A DNA stretch of 64,000 nucleotides from Trichococcus shcherbakoviae (GTDB taxonomy: Bacteria; Bacillota; Bacilli; Lactobacillales; Aerococcaceae), in NCBI RefSeq assembly GCF_963666195.1, contig NZ_OY762653.1, positions 2,840,501-2,904,500 on the forward strand. The letters are read 5' to 3'. Every line of letters starts with the position of its first letter. Positions within the stretch are counted from its first letter, which is position 1. Of the stretch, positions 9,700 through 18,378 are shown piece by piece. The notes beneath the pieces are model-generated. The model had not been told where the DNA came from. It saw nothing but the letters and a program-made list of their open reading frames with translations, and made no database searches. The translations under genes and the position numbers were made by a program.

Positions 9700-9737
9700 C
9701 TTTGTCACCTCGATTCTTCTTTTTGACGCCTGATAAC

Positions 9738-9766
9738 ATTCTAATGAAATTCGCTTGTTTCTGCAA
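9738..9766 (-). promoter_or_regulatory. Predicted promoter of the small membrane-protein pair
   Basis: Minus strand: -35 TTGCAG (9761-9766), 17-base spacer, -10 TAGAAT (9738-9743), 38 bases before the start codon. Confidence 0.6.
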
Positions 9767-9834
9767 CCTTATCTGGGATTTAATTGGCTCAATGCTCAAA
9801 AAAATGGACTTGCGCAGAAGTTGTTCAAAAAATA

Positions 9835-9864
9835 GTGGCATAATTTTTCCATAAGTGATACAAT
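9835..9864 (+). promoter_or_regulatory. Predicted promoter of rpmG
   Basis: -10 TACAAT (9859-9864) with TGA extension and a weak -35 GTGGCA (9835-9840), spacer 18. Confidence 0.5.
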
Positions 9865-9919
9865 GAGAAACGCAGAAGATGATTCGATCTTCAATTTTTT
9901 TATGTTTGGAGGGAAGAAT

Positions 9920-10069
9920 ATGCGGTTAAATATTACATTGGAATGTACGGAGTGTAAAGAACGTAATTACTTATCAAAGAAAAACAAACGTAACAACCCG
10001 GACCGTCTTGAAGTGAAAAAATATTGTCCACGTGAAAGACGCGTGACTTTGCATCGTGAAACAAAATAA
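9920..10069 (+). CDS. rpmG: 50S ribosomal protein L33
   Basis: A 49-residue basic protein with the complete L33 pattern: [17 protein letters not shown] at the start, [11 protein letters not shown] in the middle, and TLHRETK at the end. It sits in the large ribosomal subunit. The first CxxC pair is present, but the second pair is reduced to one Cys (KYCPRERR), so zinc binding by four cysteines is not possible; this is common among L33 paralogues of lactic acid bacteria. The ATG at 9920 is chosen over an upstream in-frame ATG at 9863 because GGAGGG lies just upstream and the family begins here. A compact terminator follows, so it is a single-gene unit. Confidence 0.95.
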   Translation: MRLNITLECTECKERNYLSKKNKRNNPDRLEVKKYCPRERRVTLHRETK

Positions 10070-10077
10070 TTAAAACG

Positions 10078-10103
10078 ACAACAGGATATCCTGTTGTTTT
10101 TTT
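10078..10103 (+). terminator. Intrinsic terminator of rpmG
   Basis: The palindrome ACAACAGGAT/ATCCTGTTGT is followed by a T run. Confidence 0.85.
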
Positions 10104-10169
10104 ATTTTATCCGGAAGGATGTTTTACAGAGTAGAAACGGTGAGAGAGACCGCTTAAGGAGGGATTCTG

Positions 10170-10715
10170 ATGAAAGAACAAATAAGAAAAGAGATGCTGG
10201 GGAGATTGAGGGATTTGCCCTCCCAAAATCGGATCCGGATGGAGCAAGAGCTGACGACAGCAGTCTGCAGCAGCGAGGAGTGGCATGATGCAAAGACGAT
10301 AGGCGTCACATGGTCGAATTTTCCGGAAATCGATACGCACAAAATCATCCAAAAGGGGCTTGAAGAAGGCAAGCGGATGGTCGTTCCTTATTCCGGTAAG
10401 AACCGCATCATGACTTTTCATGAATACTTGCCGGATACCGCCATGGCGAGGAGCCGATTCGGCATCATGGAACCTGTCGATAAGCGAAACCCGGTACCGT
10501 CCGAAGAAATCGATCTGCTGCTTGTTCCCGGATTGGCATTTTCGGAAACGGGTTACCGCATCGGGTTCGGCGGCGGCTACTACGACCGCTATCTGGCTGC
10601 ATACAACTGGCGCACCTTGTCTGTGCTGTTCCCATTCCAATTGTTCAAGGATCCTCATTGGGAAATCGAGGCATTTGATGTGCCGGTCCAAAAGTTGTTG
10701 ACGACAGCATTCTAG
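10170..10715 (+). CDS. 5-formyltetrahydrofolate cyclo-ligase
   Basis: A 181-residue enzyme that uses ATP to convert 5-formyl-THF to 5,10-methenyl-THF, returning stored folate to one-carbon metabolism. Family motifs are clear: a basic N-terminal helix with KEQIRKEMLGRL, the mid-section VVPYSGKNRIMTF, LLLVPGLAFSETGYRIGFGG and GGYYDRYL near the substrate site. The start is ATG at 10170 preceded by AAGGAGGG. It leads a gene set (cyclo-ligase, rhomboid, glucokinase) that matches the Bacillus yqgN-yqgP-glcK order. Confidence 0.93.
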   Translation: MKEQIRKEMLGRLRDLPSQNRIRMEQELTTAVCSSEEWHDAKTIGVTWSNFPEIDTHKIIQKGLEEGKRMVVPYSGKNRIMTFHEYLPDTAMARSRFGIMEPVDKRNPVPSEEIDLLLVPGLAFSETGYRIGFGGGYYDRYLAAYNWRTLSVLFPFQLFKDPHWEIEAFDVPVQKLLTTAF

Positions 10716-10750
10716 TATAAAATAGGATAATAATGGAAGGGAGTGTCACG

Positions 10751-11449
10751 ATGCGGGCATATAATACCAAAAGATCCTATTTACCGGATCAATTCTCTGT
10801 AACACACTTGTTCTTGGCCATTCAGATCGTCATTTTCCTGCTGATGACCGTGAACGGGGGAAGCACCAACGTACTGACGCTTATCCTGTTCGGCGCCAAA
10901 TTCAACCCAGCCATCGCGCAAGGGGAATGGTGGCGTTTGATTGCGCCCATGTTCATCCATATAGGCTTCACGCACATTCTGGTGAACAGCATCACCCTGT
11001 ATTATTTGGGCACACAGATGGAAAGTCTCTATGGCTCTTTGCGTTTTGCGCTCATCTATCTCCTGAGCGGATTGATGGGGAATCTCATGAGTTTTGCCTT
11101 CAATGACTCGATTTCAGCCGGCGCAAGCACCTCACTGTTCGGGTTGTTTGCCGCAGCCATCGTTCTGGGCCGTCAGTTTCCGCACAACGCTGGGATCCAG
11201 TTAATGGCCCGGAATTTTACGATGTTGATTTTCCTGAATTTCTTCTTCGGATTTTTTTCCTCAGCAGTCGATAATTTCGGGCATCTTGGTGGGGCACTTG
11301 GCGGGGCGCTTTCGGCCGTGTTCATCGCGATGCCGCGCACTGCCAAAAGCCAAAATGGATTGAGGCTTCTTTTTCTGGTCCTTTATTTTGTGAGCGCTAT
11401 ATTCTTTGCTTATTCGGGTTTAATTCGGACCGGTTTTGCGTTATACTAG
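10751..11449 (+). CDS. gluP: Rhomboid family intramembrane serine protease
   Basis: A 232-residue protein with about seven transmembrane helices that cleaves membrane proteins within the bilayer. The catalytic Ser is S126 in GAST (most rhomboids have GxSG, so Thr replaces the second Gly), and the catalytic His is H178 in GHLGGALGG. The WWRLIAPMFIHIGFTHILVNS segment is typical of loop 1 and helix 2. Unlike Bacillus GluP it lacks long soluble extensions. The ATG at 10751 is preferred to that at 10733 because GAAGGGAG lies seven bases upstream. The small yqgQ gene that usually sits between this and glcK is missing; only 29 bases separate them. Confidence 0.9.
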   Translation: MRAYNTKRSYLPDQFSVTHLFLAIQIVIFLLMTVNGGSTNVLTLILFGAKFNPAIAQGEWWRLIAPMFIHIGFTHILVNSITLYYLGTQMESLYGSLRFALIYLLSGLMGNLMSFAFNDSISAGASTSLFGLFAAAIVLGRQFPHNAGIQLMARNFTMLIFLNFFFGFFSSAVDNFGHLGGALGGALSAVFIAMPRTAKSQNGLRLLFLVLYFVSAIFFAYSGLIRTGFALY

Positions 11450-11478
11450 ATACAAATTGAACAATTGGAGGAAATGAC

Positions 11479-12447
11479 GTGTATAAAAAATTTATCGGTA
11501 TTGATTTAGGCGGCACTTCAGTGAAATTGGCTATCTTAACAGCAGAAGGGGATATCCAGCAAAAATGGAGCATCCCTACGAACATAAATGATGAGGGGAC
11601 GCACATCGTAACTGATATCATAGCTTCAATCAAACACCATCTGGATCTCTACCAAATGACTGCTGAGGATTTTCAGGGCATCGGCATGGGATCTCCGGGA
11701 GCAGTGGACCGTGAAGCGGGTACTGTCGAGGGCGCCTTCAACCTGAACTGGAAAACGCCTCAGCCTGTACGTGAAGCGATCGAGCGTGAAATCGGCATCC
11801 CTATTTTTATTGACAATGATGCAAACGTTGCCGCGCTTGGGGAAAAATGGCGAGGCGCCGGTGCTGATGATCGTGACGTCGTATTTGTGACACTTGGCAC
11901 AGGTGTCGGCGGGGGAATCATAGCGGAAGGCAATCTGATCCATGGTACTGCAGGTTCCGGCGGCGAAATCGGCCACATGACTGTAGAACCAGGCGGATTT
12001 GACTGTACGTGCGGAAAGAAAGGCTGTTTGGAGACCGTCGCCAGCGCAACAGGCGTCGTCAAATTGGCCCGCAAGCATGCTGAAGAATATGCCGGCAACG
12101 CGCAGCTGAAATTCATCATCGACGATGGCCAGGAGATTACTTCCAAAATGATTTTTGATTTGGCAAAAGAGGGAGACGAGTTGGCTGTACTAGTAGTCGA
12201 TCGCGCTGCCTATTATCTGGGTTTGGCCTGCAGCCATATCGGCAATCTTTTGAATCCGGCTTATATCGTCATCGGTGGCGGTGTATCAGCAGCCGGGGAA
12301 TACCTTTTGGAGCAAGTAAGAACTTATTTTGCTGAATTCTCATTCCCGAACGTCAAGAAGACTACGCATATAAAATTAGCTGCGCTTGGAAACGATGCCG
12401 GAATAGTTGGCGCAGCTTATCTTGCACTGACGGAGATCAGCAAATAG
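11479..12447 (+). CDS. glcK: Glucokinase, ROK family
   Basis: A 322-residue ROK kinase that phosphorylates free glucose with ATP. Visible are the N-terminal phosphate loop GIDLGGTSVKLA, the substrate region DNDANVAALGE, the second nucleotide loop TLGTGVGGGI, and the zinc-binding CTCGKKGC motif that marks the ROK family. The start is GTG at 11479 with TTGGAGG upstream. It follows the rhomboid gene closely and precedes a lipoprotein gene, likely in one transcript. Confidence 0.94.
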   Translation: MYKKFIGIDLGGTSVKLAILTAEGDIQQKWSIPTNINDEGTHIVTDIIASIKHHLDLYQMTAEDFQGIGMGSPGAVDREAGTVEGAFNLNWKTPQPVREAIEREIGIPIFIDNDANVAALGEKWRGAGADDRDVVFVTLGTGVGGGIIAEGNLIHGTAGSGGEIGHMTVEPGGFDCTCGKKGCLETVASATGVVKLARKHAEEYAGNAQLKFIIDDGQEITSKMIFDLAKEGDELAVLVVDRAAYYLGLACSHIGNLLNPAYIVIGGGVSAAGEYLLEQVRTYFAEFSFPNVKKTTHIKLAALGNDAGIVGAAYLALTEISK

Positions 12448-12495
12448 GGCCTGAACATTTTCGGGAAAAGGAAATGCAGGAGGATGGAGGATGGC

Positions 12496-13644
12496 ATGGG
12501 AAAAAGGCGATTAGCATGGCTCATTCTCTCACTCTCAAGTGTTCTGATTCTGGCGGCCTGTGCACAACGATTGACGTATCCTGATCGGCCTGACGCAAGT
12601 GAGCCGGACCTTTCCTCCGGCAGTAGCTTTTCAACGATTTCCAAGGATGAATTCCTTTATGCTGTGGGTTGGCTGGACGAAAGGACTATTCTTGTCGCGT
12701 TGGAATCAAATGGAGAATACGGTTTGTACAGCCATGACCTGCTCACGGGGGAAGAACAGCTGATCCGGGCTTTTTCAGATCGGCTTGTTTTTGCTGCGCT
12801 TTCCGCAAACGGTCAGCGGATGCTGGTCCAGGTCGCAACGCAACAAGGAAATAATATCATGATGATCGACAAGTCAGGGAAATCACTGGCTGAGTTTCAT
12901 TTTTCTGAAGGGATTTTGAAGGGTGTTTCCTGGAATCCGACAAACGAAGGGCAGTTGTTCGTTTCCGTCCAAAAAACAGTAGACAGGCCCATCAATTACC
13001 TGTGGGATATGTCGAATGGCGAATGGATTGAAATGCCGGATACAGAAGAAATGCCGGATACAGAAGAAATGCCGGTTTGGTATTCAGAAAATATGTACCT
13101 CCACAAAAAAACTGGGACTGATGGCATTTCTGCGTTGGTATTGAGTGACATCCGGCTTCCTGGCAAAGATACGGTCATCGATCGGGAAATCCTCGCTTAT
13201 GGACTGGAAGGCGAATCAGTATGGGTAGTGACCCCTTCAGATTTCAATGAGAAAGAGTTGCTTGTCATTTCCTACTATCCGCTTTTGATTACCCAGGGTT
13301 ATATTAGCCTTCCGCACATCATCGATGGAAGCGGACTTGTCATCCCGGAATTTACAAAAGGAAATGACTCGGATGAAACGTTTGCGGTCATCCCAAAACA
13401 GGAGCCGGAGAGCGTTGCTGGCATCAGCTTCGAACTTGCGAAGGTCGATTTTTCCGGCAACGTTTCAGAGATGCTGACTGAGGTCGAGCGAATGGATCCG
13501 ATTTTGGCATCGCCGGATGGGAGCTACTTGCTTTACGGGAAGCGTTATGAGCATCTGTACGATGTGGAACGCAATGGCTGGATACAATTGACGGAACAGA
13601 AAAAAGTCGTTAAAACTGTAGCAATGCGCCTTCCACAAGTGTAA
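12496..13644 (+). CDS. Hypothetical lipoprotein, possible beta-propeller
   Basis: A 382-residue secreted lipoprotein: basic N-terminus, hydrophobic segment and lipobox LAAC with Cys at residue 22. Recurrent short blocks of the type 'gxSWNPTNEGQLFVS' and 'LASPDGSYLLYGK' resemble TolB/WD40-like propeller blades, so a propeller fold is plausible. I do not recognise a specific family. An 18-bp unit is repeated 2.6 times at 13030-13075, encoding EMPDTE repeats. The ATG at 12496 is chosen because GGAGG (12486-12490) precedes it at good spacing; the ATG at 12484 has its ribosome site too close. It lies between glucokinase and the rhodanese gene, an unusual addition to the conserved order. Confidence 0.7.
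   Translation: MGKRRLAWLILSLSSVLILAACAQRLTYPDRPDASEPDLSSGSSFSTISKDEFLYAVGWLDERTILVALESNGEYGLYSHDLLTGEEQLIRAFSDRLVFAALSANGQRMLVQVATQQGNNIMMIDKSGKSLAEFHFSEGILKGVSWNPTNEGQLFVSVQKTVDRPINYLWDMSNGEWIEMPDTEEMPDTEEMPVWYSENMYLHKKTGTDGISALVLSDIRLPGKDTVIDREILAYGLEGESVWVVTPSDFNEKELLVISYYPLLITQGYISLPHIIDGSGLVIPEFTKGNDSDETFAVIPKQEPESVAGISFELAKVDFSGNVSEMLTEVERMDPILASPDGSYLLYGKRYEHLYDVERNGWIQLTEQKKVVKTVAMRLPQV
13030..13075. repeat. 18-bp tandem repeat inside the lipoprotein gene
   Basis: The unit GAAATGCCGGATACAGAA occurs twice in full (13030-13047, 13048-13065), then ten bases of a third copy. The frame is kept, adding EMPDTE units, so copy number could vary without a frameshift. Confidence 0.95.
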
Positions 13645-13680
13645 AATATGAGAGTAAGAGTATGGAAAGGGTGGATTTAT

Positions 13681-14082
13681 TTGAACTTAACAGGAATTGA
13701 TATTTTTAATATCGCATTATGGATATTCATCATCGGATATGCCATTTATCAAGCTTATTTTTATTTCCAAAGAAAGAATGCAGCGACGACGCTGACTGCA
13801 GAGGATTTCAAAAAAGATCTGCGGAAAGCGCAATTGATCGATGTCCGCGAAAAAACCGAGTTCGATGCAGGCCACATATTAGGAGCGAGAAATATCGCTT
13901 ATTCGGCTTTCAAACAACGCTACCAAGAAATCCGCAAAGATCAACCGATTTATCTGTATGATCAAAATTCCATGTTGAGCGGACGCTGTGCAGCTATTCT
14001 GAAAAAAAATGGCTACAAAAACATTTTCATCCTGAAGGGCGGCTATGCCGGCTGGGACGGAAAAGTCAAAAAAGGCATCTGA
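13681..14082 (+). CDS. yqhL: Membrane-anchored rhodanese-fold protein without the catalytic Cys
   Basis: A 133-residue protein with an N-terminal transmembrane helix (about 7-27) and one rhodanese domain (IDVREKTEFDAGHILGARNI ... FILKGGYAGWDGKV). The loop that should hold the active-site Cys reads YLYDQNSMLSGR, with no Cys, so sulfur transfer by the usual route is not possible; a binding or scaffold role is more likely. Related YqhL proteins sit near glcK in Bacillus. The TTG at 13681 is preferred to the ATG at 13648 because AAGGGTGG lies six bases upstream. Confidence 0.8.
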   Translation: MNLTGIDIFNIALWIFIIGYAIYQAYFYFQRKNAATTLTAEDFKKDLRKAQLIDVREKTEFDAGHILGARNIAYSAFKQRYQEIRKDQPIYLYDQNSMLSGRCAAILKKNGYKNIFILKGGYAGWDGKVKKGI

Positions 14083-14089
14083 GTCAATT

Positions 14090-14132
14090 AAAAAGGTTCC
14101 CGGAATCAGCTAGTGGATTCCGGGAACCTTTT
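14090..14132. terminator. Bidirectional intrinsic terminator
   Basis: An 18-bp stem (AAAAAGGTTCCCGGAATC and complement, eight-base loop) with T-rich ends on both strands, between the rhodanese gene and the small minus-strand gene. Confidence 0.9.
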
Positions 14133-14145
14133 TGAATGTTGTTTC

Positions 14146-14277
14146 TCACATATTTATGAACAAAGAGTACAGGACTGAAAGGATCGATCCGCCGACCATG
14201 GCCAAAAGCATGATCCAAATGATGAATTTACTGAATTTATTGATTTTTGATGAGGTAGTACCAGTTTTCTTAGTCAA
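14146..14277 (-). CDS. 43-residue DUF4044/Prli42-like small membrane protein
   Basis: Read on the minus strand from TTG at 14277 to TGA at 14146. The product has a polar basic N-terminus (MTKKTGTTSSKINKFSKF), then one transmembrane helix beginning IIWIMLLAMVGGSILSV. This matches the size and layout of DUF4044, the group that includes the Listeria stressosome-linked miniprotein Prli42. AAGGTGGG lies eight bases before the start. An open frame on the opposite strand overlaps it but has no ribosome site. The stress-sensing role is inference; no stressosome genes are in the window. Confidence 0.7.
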   Translation of the reverse strand: MTKKTGTTSSKINKFSKFIIWIMLLAMVGGSILSVLYSLFINM

Positions 14278-14310
14278 TATTATTCCCACCTTTTGTAATT
14301 TACATGGCAT

Positions 14311-14339
14311 AGTTTACAACAATAACATCTAAAAGTAAA
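14311..14339 (-). promoter_or_regulatory. Possible promoter of the DUF4044-like gene
   Basis: Minus strand -35 TTTACT (14334-14339), 17-base spacer, -10 TAAACT (14311-14316). Confidence 0.35.
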
Positions 14340-14351
14340 CGTTGGGGAATC

Positions 14352-14395
14352 CGGTAAAAGAAAAGAAAGCCATTATTTTCAATTGTTTGCTTTCC
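14352..14395 (+). promoter_or_regulatory. Conserved block upstream of gnd, shared with pfkA
   Basis: A TCCGG...AAGAAAGCC segment followed by ATTATTTTCAATTGTTT closely matches a segment 140-180 bases upstream of pfkA (53042-53079). A control site is possible; no regulator is identified. Confidence 0.4.
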
Positions 14396-14464
14396 ATTTA
14401 GGCGGATTTTTGTTAGGATTAAGATTATAGAATGATGTGTTTATCATGAAGGGAGAATTTATTT

Positions 14465-15901
14465 ATGTCAAAACAGCAAATCGGCGTTGTCGGGATGGCC
14501 GTAATGGGCAAAAATCTAGCATTGAACATTGAAAGCAGAGGTTATTCCGTGTCTGTATTCAACCGTTCAGGTTCAAAGACTGAGCAAGTTATCGCGGAAA
14601 ATCCAGAAAAGAAACTGGTTCCTACTTATACGATTGAAGAATTTGTCGAGTCTTTGGAGAAGCCAAGAAAAATCATGATGATGGTAAAAGCTGGGGAGGC
14701 AACCGACAAAACGATCCAATCGTTGCTGCCTCATTTGGATAAAGGTGATATCCTGATCGACGGAGGGAATACTTTCTACAAAGATACGATCCGCCGCAGC
14801 AAAGAATTGGAAAACTCAGGCATCAATTTCATCGGAACAGGCGTTTCCGGTGGTGAAGAAGGCGCATTGAAAGGTCCATCAATCATGCCGGGCGGACAAC
14901 GCGACGCATACGATCTGGTTGCACCGATTTTGGAACAGATTTCCGCTAAAGCTCCGGATGGCGAACCTTGTGTAGCTTACATCGGCAAAGGTGGCGCCGG
15001 ACATTTCGTTAAGATGGTCCACAACGGAATCGAGTACGGGGATATGCAACTGATTGCAGAAGCCTATGACATCATGCACAAGTACCTTGGCATGTCAGTG
15101 GAAGAAATTGCTGCTGTCTTCATCGAATGGAACAAAGGCGAGTTGGACAGCTTCCTTATCGACATCACTGCTGACATCTTGACTAAATACGATCCTGAAA
15201 CAGGCAAACCAATGGTCGAGATCATCTTGGACCGCGCCGGCAATAAAGGCACGGGTAAATGGACTTCCCAAAGTGCGTTGGACTTGGGTGTTCCGTTGCC
15301 GTTGATCACCGAATCCGTTTTTGCCCGCTACATTTCCGCTTTGAAGACAGAACGTGTCGCTGCCAGCGAAATTCTGAGTGCCCCTGCTGTTACAGCTAAA
15401 GAGGGTCTTGATAAAGCTGCATTTGTGGAGAGTATCCGCAAGGCATTGTATTTCAGCAAAATCATGAGCTACGCACAAGGATTCGCTCAAATGCGTGTTG
15501 CCAGCGAAGAAAATGATTGGGATCTTAATTATGGCGAAATCGCTAAAATTTGGCGTGCCGGCTGTATCATCCGTGCGCAATTCCTGCAGAACATCACGGA
15601 TGCTTACGAGAAGAATGCTGACCTGCAGAACCTGTTGTTGGATGACTACTTCGTGGAAATCACGAAACAATATCAAGGTGCTGTACGTGAAGTGGTTGCA
15701 ACAGCTGTGGTTGCAGGCGTGCCTGTACCGACATTCTCATCTGCAGTAGCTTATTTCGATTCTTACCGTTCAGCTGTATTGCCTGCAAACATCATTCAAG
15801 CGCAACGCGATTACTTTGGAGCGCATACGTATGAACGCACAGACAAAGCTGGTTCTTATCACTTCGAGTGGGATAAAGAAGTGGAAGTCCCACAAGACTA
15901 A
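14465..15901 (+). CDS. gnd: 6-phosphogluconate dehydrogenase, decarboxylating
   Basis: A 478-residue enzyme of the oxidative pentose phosphate pathway, giving ribulose 5-phosphate, CO2 and NADPH. The N-terminal dinucleotide fold shows [15 protein letters not shown] and NRSGSKTEQ, the catalytic region [11 protein letters not shown] and [14 protein letters not shown], and the C-terminal tail closes the active site ([14 protein letters not shown]). Full length for the family. The start is ATG at 14465 with GAAGGGAG upstream. It is a single-gene unit bounded by terminators. Glucose 6-phosphate dehydrogenase is not in the window. Confidence 0.96.
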   Translation: MSKQQIGVVGMAVMGKNLALNIESRGYSVSVFNRSGSKTEQVIAENPEKKLVPTYTIEEFVESLEKPRKIMMMVKAGEATDKTIQSLLPHLDKGDILIDGGNTFYKDTIRRSKELENSGINFIGTGVSGGEEGALKGPSIMPGGQRDAYDLVAPILEQISAKAPDGEPCVAYIGKGGAGHFVKMVHNGIEYGDMQLIAEAYDIMHKYLGMSVEEIAAVFIEWNKGELDSFLIDITADILTKYDPETGKPMVEIILDRAGNKGTGKWTSQSALDLGVPLPLITESVFARYISALKTERVAASEILSAPAVTAKEGLDKAAFVESIRKALYFSKIMSYAQGFAQMRVASEENDWDLNYGEIAKIWRAGCIIRAQFLQNITDAYEKNADLQNLLLDDYFVEITKQYQGAVREVVATAVVAGVPVPTFSSAVAYFDSYRSAVLPANIIQAQRDYFGAHTYERTDKAGSYHFEWDKEVEVPQD

Positions 15902-15932
15902 AGGGATACAGCGCCATTCTGGCCTACACTTA

Positions 15933-15965
15933 TGTCATCCGAAGCCGTGCTTCGGATGACATTTT
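15933..15965 (+). terminator. Intrinsic terminator of gnd
   Basis: Stem TGTCATCCGAAGC with perfect complement, three-base loop, then TTTT. Confidence 0.85.
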
Positions 15966-15985
15966 ACTATCAGAATCATTTAATT

Positions 15986-16014
15986 AAGACTAATTCCCGA
16001 CAGTATGTTAAAAT
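15986..16014 (+). promoter_or_regulatory. Predicted promoter of csrR-csrS
   Basis: -10 TAAAAT (16009-16014) with TGT extension and a weak -35 AAGACT (15986-15991), spacer 17. Confidence 0.45.
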
Positions 16015-16073
16015 AAAATGAAATTGTAATGGCATGTTGTTATCATTCAAATGAGACATTAGGGGAGAATTCT

Positions 16074-16775
16074 ATGGAAAATAGAGACAAACAAAGAATA
16101 TTGATTATCGAAGATGAAAAAAATCTGGCGCGTTTCATCGAGCTTGAGTTAAAACACGAAGGCTACGAAACGGAAATTTGCTACAACGGCAGAACTGGCC
16201 TTGAAGCTGCCATGAACCAGGACTGGGATGTCATCCTTTTGGATCTGATGCTTCCTGAATTGAACGGCATCGAAGTTTGCCGTCGTCTGCGTCCGGTCAA
16301 AGATACGCCGATCATCATCATGACCGCCCGCGACTCCGTCATCGATCGTGTATCCGGCTTGGACCACGGTGCCGATGACTATATCGTGAAACCATTTGCC
16401 ATCGAAGAACTTTTGGCAAGGGTCCGTGCTTTATTGCGCCGCATCGACATCGAAGAAGAGCAACGCAAGGTGAAGCAAACGACCGTCACTTATCGTGATT
16501 TGACAATCGAAAAAGAAAACCGTGTCGTGCGCCGTGGCGACGAGCACATCGAATTGACCAAACGCGAATACGAATTATTGTTGATCCTGATGGAAAACAT
16601 CAACGTTGTCCTTTCAAGGGATGTATTGCTGAATAAAGTATGGGGATACAAAACGGAAGTGGAAACAAATGTAGTGGATGTATATATCCGATATCTGCGC
16701 AATAAAATCGATGTAGCCGGCCAAGAAAGTTATATCCAAACGGTACGTGGCACCGGATACGTCATGCGCTCATAA
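16074..16775 (+). CDS. csrR: OmpR-family response regulator, CsrR/CovR type
   Basis: A 233-residue regulator: receiver domain (residues 8-120) with acidic pocket IEDE, phospho-acceptor D57 in LLDLMLPE, and K in YIVKPFA; then an OmpR-type winged helix (about 135-232, LTKREYELLLIL, VVDVYIRYLRNKID, QTVRGTGYVMR). Long identical stretches to streptococcal CovR/CsrR place it in that group, which controls envelope and surface genes. The ATG at 16074 has AGGGGAG upstream; an earlier ATG at 16029 lacks one. The kinase gene follows within five bases. Confidence 0.9.
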   Translation: MENRDKQRILIIEDEKNLARFIELELKHEGYETEICYNGRTGLEAAMNQDWDVILLDLMLPELNGIEVCRRLRPVKDTPIIIMTARDSVIDRVSGLDHGADDYIVKPFAIEELLARVRALLRRIDIEEEQRKVKQTTVTYRDLTIEKENRVVRRGDEHIELTKREYELLLILMENINVVLSRDVLLNKVWGYKTEVETNVVDVYIRYLRNKIDVAGQESYIQTVRGTGYVMRS

Positions 16776-16779
16776 TACT

Positions 16780-18279
16780 ATGCGCAGAATCAATTATATG
16801 CCAACCAAAAAAAGAGGAAATCCCAAGTCCATTCGGTGGAAATGGGGTTTTCTTTTAAGTATAGCTTTCTTCCTGCTGTACTTTCTGTCCGCCTTGCTGA
16901 TGCTGAATGTCTACAAAGGCTATCAGTACGACGAACAAAAAGATGACGCCGAGAAGCTGCTTTCTTCGGTCCAATCCGCGTTGTCTGAGATCGATACGAA
17001 GCTTTCAGTCAACAGCGTCGAAAGCATGTTCGAGAAAATTTCTGTTTCCACTGTGACGAAGGGGCTCCAATCTGTAGGAAACTACCCGTTTTTGGAGGAT
17101 CTCAAGAACAGAGGGGCGAACATCCGCGTATTTGATACAGATGGACAGTTGCTCTATGAGACGCAGAAGAGCTATACGACATTCATCAAAAATCCCGATA
17201 CTTATTTGCGCGAGACAAAACTGAATGATCTTGAAGCGTTTGTGGCAGGCAGTCCGATCCTCAGCCAAGAGGACTCCTTCCTGTTGGGCTATGTCCAAAT
17301 CGTTTTCCGACTGAATGATTATCATAAGGTCGTCTCACAGATGACGCAGTATTTCTGGTTAGTCACGGCAATCGTGTTCGTTTTGTCGGCGGCAGCCGGC
17401 TACGGCATCGCCATTTATTTCTTCAGGCCAATCAAACAGATGGTCGATACGATGGATGCGATAGAAGAGGATACGTTATCCGAGACCCGCATCAAAATAT
17501 CCAAAAGCAAGGACGAATTTACCGATCTTTCCGTCCACATCAACGGCTTGCTGGATAAGATGGCACTGTACGTCACCCAACAAAAGCAGTTCGTGGAGGA
17601 TGTCTCGCACGAGCTCAGGACTCCTACCGCCATTGTTGAAGGCCACCTGAAATTGCTGAACCGTTGGGGTAAGGAAGATCCACAAATACTCGATGAATCC
17701 CTTGCCGCTTCATTGACCGAAATCCAGCGAATGAAGACTTTGGTTCAGGAGATGTTGGATCTCTCCCGTGCGGAACAAGTAGAAATGCACTATAAAAATG
17801 AAGTGACCCCGATCCGGAATGTCGTGCTGCATACGTTCCATAATTTCAAGATGCTGTATCCGGATTTCGTATTCAATTTGGATGATGATTTGAATCGCGA
17901 GATTTACGTGAACATTTATCGCAACCATTTTGAGCAAATATTGGTGATCTTGATGGACAACGCCGTCAAATATTCGACAGACCGGCATGAAATCCATCTT
18001 TCTATTTCCGAATCCATGTCCTATGTCCAGATCGCGATCCAAGATTTTGGCGAGGGGATGTCCCAGGAAGATCAGCAGAAGATTTTTTCGCGTTTTTACC
18101 GCGTCGATAAAGCCAGATCGCGGAATAAGGGCGGGAACGGCTTGGGTCTCTCGATCGCGAAAGAACTATTGGAAGGCTATAAAGGCGATATCACCGTCGA
18201 AAGCGTATTGGGCCACGGATCTGTTTTCCGCATCCAGTTGCCGATTCTGAAGAATTATGTGCCGGATGAGGAATTGTAG
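16780..18279 (+). CDS. csrS: Sensor histidine kinase, CsrS/CovS-ArlS type
   Basis: A 499-residue membrane kinase: first transmembrane helix near residue 25-45, an extracytoplasmic sensor region of about 140 residues, second helix (about 185-215), HAMP linker, HisKA with phospho-acceptor H277 (DVSHELRTPTAIVEGH), and HATPase_c with N box (LMDNAVKYS), G1 (DFGEGMS), F and G2 (GGNGLGLSIAKELL) boxes. The start is uncertain: ATG at 16780 (just after the csrR stop) or 16798; neither has a strong ribosome site, suggesting translational coupling. It pairs with the regulator upstream. Confidence 0.88.
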   Translation: MRRINYMPTKKRGNPKSIRWKWGFLLSIAFFLLYFLSALLMLNVYKGYQYDEQKDDAEKLLSSVQSALSEIDTKLSVNSVESMFEKISVSTVTKGLQSVGNYPFLEDLKNRGANIRVFDTDGQLLYETQKSYTTFIKNPDTYLRETKLNDLEAFVAGSPILSQEDSFLLGYVQIVFRLNDYHKVVSQMTQYFWLVTAIVFVLSAAAGYGIAIYFFRPIKQMVDTMDAIEEDTLSETRIKISKSKDEFTDLSVHINGLLDKMALYVTQQKQFVEDVSHELRTPTAIVEGHLKLLNRWGKEDPQILDESLAASLTEIQRMKTLVQEMLDLSRAEQVEMHYKNEVTPIRNVVLHTFHNFKMLYPDFVFNLDDDLNREIYVNIYRNHFEQILVILMDNAVKYSTDRHEIHLSISESMSYVQIAIQDFGEGMSQEDQQKIFSRFYRVDKARSRNKGGNGLGLSIAKELLEGYKGDITVESVLGHGSVFRIQLPILKNYVPDEEL

Positions 18280-18316
18280 GAAATCAACAGGAGAACGCGC
18301 CTTACCAAAAAAATGA

Positions 18317-18373
18317 ACTACAAAAAAGCAGGAAGCGGCTCACACATGAGTTTGCTTCCTGCTTTTTTGTAGT
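18317..18373. terminator. Bidirectional intrinsic terminator
   Basis: A 20-bp perfect stem starting ACTACAAAAAAGCAGGAAGC with a 17-base loop separates the convergent csrS and yidC genes. Confidence 0.9.
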
Positions 18374-18378
18374 TTCAA

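Noticed and set aside
14132-14332. 66-codon + strand open frame after the rhodanese gene
   Set aside because: It begins inside the terminator, has no ribosome site and is antisense to a better small gene on the minus strand.
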